The notes under the pieces are model-generated. The model searched no databases. It saw only the letters and a program-made list of their open reading frames with translations, and had not been told where the DNA came from. A stretch of DNA of 64,000 bases from Liopterus haemorrhoidalis (taxonomy: Eukaryota > Arthropoda > Insecta > Coleoptera > Dytiscidae), in assembly GCA_963971575.1 (NCBI GenBank), contig OZ020611.1:210345324-210409323 (forward strand), in the 5' to 3' direction. Shown here one piece after another: positions 59,677-64,000 of the stretch. The first letter of the stretch is position 1. The number at the start of each line of letters is the position of its first letter. Position numbers and translations under genes: made by a program.

Positions 59677-60469
59677 GGTTAAAACATAGGCTAGATTAGT
59701 GTTTATTAACCTTTTTTTCATCCCAGATCGGTAAAAAGTCAAATAATTTTTCGCGACACCGCAATATAAAAGTACCTTACATATTATAAATTAACTGAAC
59801 CTTATATAAAGGCACGACTACATTCAGCGAGTTACTTGCTACTCGCTGGAGGCTTTACTTGCTGCTACCAATCTCACTTATTGTATGAACGCTGGCTAGT
59901 AAACTTGCTGTTTAATACTTTAGTCGCTACTCGCCAGCGAATAGCCAAATGTTTAACCCTCTGGTTAAAAAAAAGGTTACCTCCTGTTCCATTTAATTTT
60001 AAATAATACTGAACGTTTTTCCAATTAAGAAATTGTTTTTCGTAAACAGGATACTGCGACAATCCGATAAGTAACATTACTGGAAATGGTAGTATACATG
60101 CTTGTTTTATTCTACAACTCATTCTATATATTCAAACAGTTTTAACGTAGTTCAAGGGGGAATATTGACGTCGCTTTGTGACAATTCCACAAAACAATTA
60201 AGGCACAAAGAGGGCTGGTAACACTACACATTGTGTACCATAACAACAGTGAGGACAAATGTCTGAAAAGCACTTGGGACACAGGCGGGGTCGTGTTTCT
60301 GGGGACTTAGCCCACTTGACTTACTTAAAAAACACTAAACTGCACATTTACTACCAGTTAAAATAAACTACAACATCGCACTTTAAAATCAAGAGTGCAT
60401 CCAATGTAAAACAGCGATGTTATTTTTTTATCTGCTTTGCATCTGACTGCGAAGCGCTTTCTGAAGAGG
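59677..60469. other. Non-coding, no gene recognised
   Basis: Starts with a partnerless hAT-like TAGTGTTTATTAACC (59695). 59820-59945 has repeated TTGCTACTCGCTGG-type motifs in both orientations. Confidence 0.4.
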
Positions 60470-62110
60470 TTTCCCATGAGTGGCGCCTATGGTTTATTCC
60501 GCGACCGGTGCGACACACTGATGATCGAATCGCGTGACTGACAACAACTGTCGAGAATTGTAAAGTATATCGCCGCATCCGCCCGACGGCTTTCATCATT
60601 AAACCTTCTCGCTATTTTTCAAGTCATGCCACCGACTTGTTTATTAGCGTCACCACTATGTTTTTATGTTACACACCGTTCACTAGTGCGGTGTATTAAT
60701 GACAATATATATATGTGTGCTTTACGCATCTGGTGTGAGTGCTACCGGCATTGCTACTGACACCCGTCACCCATCAACGATACGTTGCCGTGTGCGCTTT
60801 GCGAGTTGAAGAGCCGGACTCTGAGCGAGCCCGAGAGAGATGCGGTGGTGTGAACGTATGTTTGTAGCGAGCAGAGGTGTGGTATTGTGAGCTATTGACC
60901 TGGCTCAAACCCAGGCTCGTTAACAGCATTGTCCTGCCGCACCGTGTCGCCACTGCTACCCGCACATCTGTCCTCCTAAACGATGTGTTTGTTACACGGT
61001 GTCACACCACCGCGAACTTCTCTTCCACTCAACTACACCGAACACCGTAAAACAGCCACCGGCCAACGTCGGACACATACACACGATTAAAAAACAATTT
61101 GTCACGTTATCATCCGTCCCAATCAGAACACAACCTAATTTACGATTAAGTTGTAAAAGCAAGGAGAGGAATCGATTTCGTGCGGCCCGCAGGTGTCCCG
61201 ACTGATAGCAATCCGATACTAATTGCCAGGGATGGCTCTATCGCTAAAGTCAAGTCAGAAATAGGCATTCAAACCCATCTTAGAGCTTAAGCGTTCAACA
61301 TTCATCCCATCATCTCGACATCATCAAGATCGTCACGCGGCCGTCCGTCAAACCGCGGGCGGGCGGAGCCATCAAACCTCCTCCGATTAATAATATCGCA
61401 ATCTGTCCGTGGAATGTCCACGGGGCTTCCCGCAACCATGGTAACGGTGCGGCGCGCGGATTTGTTAACCTCCGCAATAAATTGGCCTGCGACTCGTAGT
61501 TCGGTAGCGGGTAGCGATAGAAGGTTGTGGCGAGGAAAAGGGAGTGAAAGCAATTCGGTCGGCTTACAGTGAATTTCTCCGAGTTCCGGGAAATCAATGA
61601 AGACAACTACGAAGGGGAGAAGATGGGTATTAGATGTAGTATAGAAGGGCACGGCCCCCGTGGTTGGTGGAAGTCGAGAGCAAGTTAATTACAAGTCGCG
61701 CGGCCGCATCTGTTTTTGGTGTAGGGTGATCTCCACCTCCGAAATGAACTGAGCTAGTGGTTGAGGAGGTAGTTGAACGGTGTGAAGCAAGCAGCAGTGA
61801 CCACACAGGGACACTTATATTTATGTGGTGTGTTGTAAAGTGTCCTTGCTGACCCGAACGCGACAGCTCGTAAATGGACACACTTGTTAAATCTGAGACG
61901 GGCCTCTGCCACCCACCTCGAGCGAGCTCGACCCGCTCCCCTGCTCGAGCCCCCCTGCTGCCGGCCCTGGTGATTTATTGGAGTCTGCCACCCGCTGGCT
62001 CGTTCACAATCGCCCTGACTTTTTGTTTATTTTCCGTTTGTCATCTCGCGCCTGTTGTGCTGTTTTCAGTGAGTCTGAACGCGCTCGGCCTACACAAATC
62101 ATCGCACCTT
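60470..62110. promoter_or_regulatory. G+C- and CpG-rich island: candidate promoter, 5' exon or enhancer
   Basis: Over about 1.6 kb the composition shifts to clearly higher G+C with many CpG dinucleotides (densest at 61320-61560 and 61900-62060) and almost no recognisable repeat. Several overlapping open frames exist on both strands (for example 61302-61652 minus, 61874-62116 plus), but none shows a domain, and overlap on both strands is what G+C-rich non-coding DNA gives. CAGTGAGT at 62067 resembles a splice donor and TATATATA at about 60706 a TATA box; neither is decisive. It could serve the T-box gene (alternative promoter or intronic enhancer) or a neighbouring gene. Confidence 0.45.
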
Positions 62111-63329
62111 GAATGAGCTGGTTGATTCACCTAGTATTGTTGAAAACAACACTGTGTGTATTTGGGGGCATTGTTAGTGGGAGCCCATGGGCGGCCAGCG
62201 AAGACACTTTTTAAATCCTATCGAGAAATCACAAATCATAAATTATCCTGTTATGACTTCTCTATAGCTTCAAATTATTTCAATACAAACTGAGGTTGCT
62301 CACACATTCTTTTTACAATTAGTTTCTTTTGCTGGCCTTTCTTCACAATATAACTTGACACAATGAAGAATATCTACATTTAATACTAATAAGGAAATAA
62401 AGAAATTTTACGAACTGTGACTTTTGAATGACATTAATAAACCTTTAAGAATTCATAAAATTGCAACCACGCCAATTTTAAGTTGCGTTTTTGGAATGCA
62501 GTCTTTTCAAATATTCACTGTATATGGATCATTAAATTATGCCATAAATACATTTAAAATTTAGATTGATTTATCAGAAATCTCCCACTTCATAATACAT
62601 TAAAATTCTTCTTGTTTCTCCTGCATAATTTTCTCAGTTTTTCTGACGTTAATCAGATTTTATTTATGACTTCTCGTAAACGATTGCAATGACCGTGATA
62701 TGAGAAAAAGCCATTTAAATTTTTTGACAACAATAGTCACTCATCTTTTATTGTATATATGGAGCAGAGGCATGGAAAAAATGAAAAATTATCGCCTATT
62801 TCAACGAAAAGGTTTTCTGACCAAGCAGTTCCAGATTGAAATCGAATCCCAGTCGCAATTAGAAAGAATAAGAAAAGAAACAATATGACAAATGTTGGAC
62901 GTGAAGAAGAACAGCATAGAAACAATAGTACAACTAAACAACTATAATGGTCTATATACGTAAATGGAATGAAAGAGAAGGAAACTTATGGAAAGGTATG
63001 GAATCTTCTAGGACGACTAAAGACCAAGAAAAAGTTGGCATAAACGTAAGTGGTTGAAACCTGTGCGAATAAAAGTATTGAGTTATAAAATTTAGACGAT
63101 TAATATTTAGCATACATATACAGTATTTTGAACCGCATATAGGAAAACTGAGAATTAACACATCACGCGCAAATTTATAACGGAAACAAAACATTATTAT
63201 TGCTTTTTTAGATTTTGAGAGGAGTTTCAAATAAAAAAATGTGTATGCGTGCATAAGTGAAAATTAAAAAATATATATATTTTCGTGCGATTTTCGGTAA
63301 AAATGTGTCCAAAAGCATTTGCCCCCCCC
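62111..63329. other. A+T-rich, no gene recognised
   Basis: Short open frames without domains; C-run at 63322. Confidence 0.45.
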
Positions 63330-63830
63330 CCGTTTGTGTATTATTTCCCTGAGAGGTTGGTCTAAACATTTGAAAAAATTTCAATATTGCACATTGATGT
63401 GAACCAGATTCACAAGAATATTTGAAGAGATTATTTTTTCGAAAAATTTCGATTATTTTTTATGAAATATGTGGGTTATTAAAAGAAAGTTCGTAAAAGG
63501 TAGATTAAGGAATGAAAATTAAATTTTAAAATGTCGTATCGCAATTTTTAAATATTTTTTTTTCTGCATTGTAACTCAGGCTGATCTAAATATTTGAAAA
63601 AATCTAAGTAATACACTTTGATGTTGATAGTTCAACAGGAATTTTAGTTTATTTTGGCAAAAACTTGTGTATTTTCGAAATAAATATATTTTTTAAATTT
63701 CATGTAAGGTATTAAATGAAATCTCTTTCATGAAATGAAAACGAAAAGCACAAAGATCAGTTGACGATAAACGATTTTCAAAACATTCACTTTGACATGA
63801 TTACAGGAAAAAGAATTTCCCCAAATTTTC
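63330..63830 (+). repeat. Dispersed repeat family R1, copy 4
   Basis: CCTGAGAGGTTGGTCTAAAC, GCACATTGATGTGAACC and TTTTTCGAAAAATTTCGA, then a second sub-unit from about 63570 (CTGATCTAAATATTTGAAAA) ending near GTAAGGTATTAAATGAAA. Confidence 0.55.
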
Positions 63831-64000
63831 AGCATGTGGGTTCTTATTAGTCTTCGCGAATAAGGACTGGCATTACTAGATAACCTTCAACTTTTAAAAT
63901 GTGTCCGATTAAGGTCAGTTGTGAATTGTATTCTGTAAGAGTTTTTGCCAAGCCAATCAGGATTAAGACATTGCTTCATTTACAAAAACACTAGAATCTA

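Noticed and set aside
61302..62116. Protein-coding genes in the CpG-rich island
   Set aside because: Open frames overlap on both strands, show no domains, and are expected in G+C-rich sequence.
1..64000. Integrated virus or bacterial operon
   Set aside because: No capsid, polymerase, integrase or operon-like gene run was seen; all coding relics fit transposons.

Overview
The window looks like animal, almost certainly insect, chromosomal DNA. It is strongly A+T-rich by eye, has spliceosomal exon borders (AG acceptor, GTAAGT donor), has no bacterial gene layout, and is crowded with insect-style repeats: hAT, PIF/Harbinger, piggyBac and TA-target elements, tRNA-derived SINEs, non-LTR retrotransposon tails and microsatellites. 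Hemiptera would fit the repeat style, but I cannot prove the order.

Only one host protein-coding exon can be supported. It lies at 4562-4865 on the + strand and carries an acidic N-terminal region plus the start of a T-box domain of the Tbx20 (midline/H15) class. No following T-box exon was recognised in the remaining 59 kb, so most of the window is probably intron of this gene, or intron plus a downstream flank. A G+C- and CpG-rich island at about 60.5-62.1 kb contrasts with everything around it and is the best candidate for a promoter, 5' exon or regulatory block.

Layout: 0-8.4 kb holds the T-box exon among small MITEs, a 216-bp near-perfect foldback with a hammerhead-ribozyme-like core, and a PIF/Harbinger remnant whose only gene is a MADF-domain ORF. 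8.4-18 kb holds a 157-bp tandem array, a non-LTR reverse-transcriptase tail, a SINE and a 1.3-kb hAT element with internal repeats. 18-31 kb holds a SINE-in-SINE-in-TIR nest, TTA-target elements, and a 22-bp minisatellite of about 35 units that is open in all three forward frames. 31-48 kb holds three copies (with one at 57.6 kb) of a hAT family, one carrying a nested hAT MITE, a piggyBac MITE with empty-site paralogues in the same window, foldbacks and a TCTG microsatellite. 48-52 kb holds a triple hAT nest with a decayed transposase and a second non-LTR tail. 52-64 kb holds dispersed repeats, further MITEs and the CpG-rich island.

The genes do not form a pathway: one developmental transcription-factor exon sits in a transposon-filled non-coding landscape. 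Nested insertions give a readable relative order of transposition. I found no convincing new multi-gene system; the most unusual signals are the hammerhead-like foldback, the MADF-only Harbinger element and the CpG-rich island.
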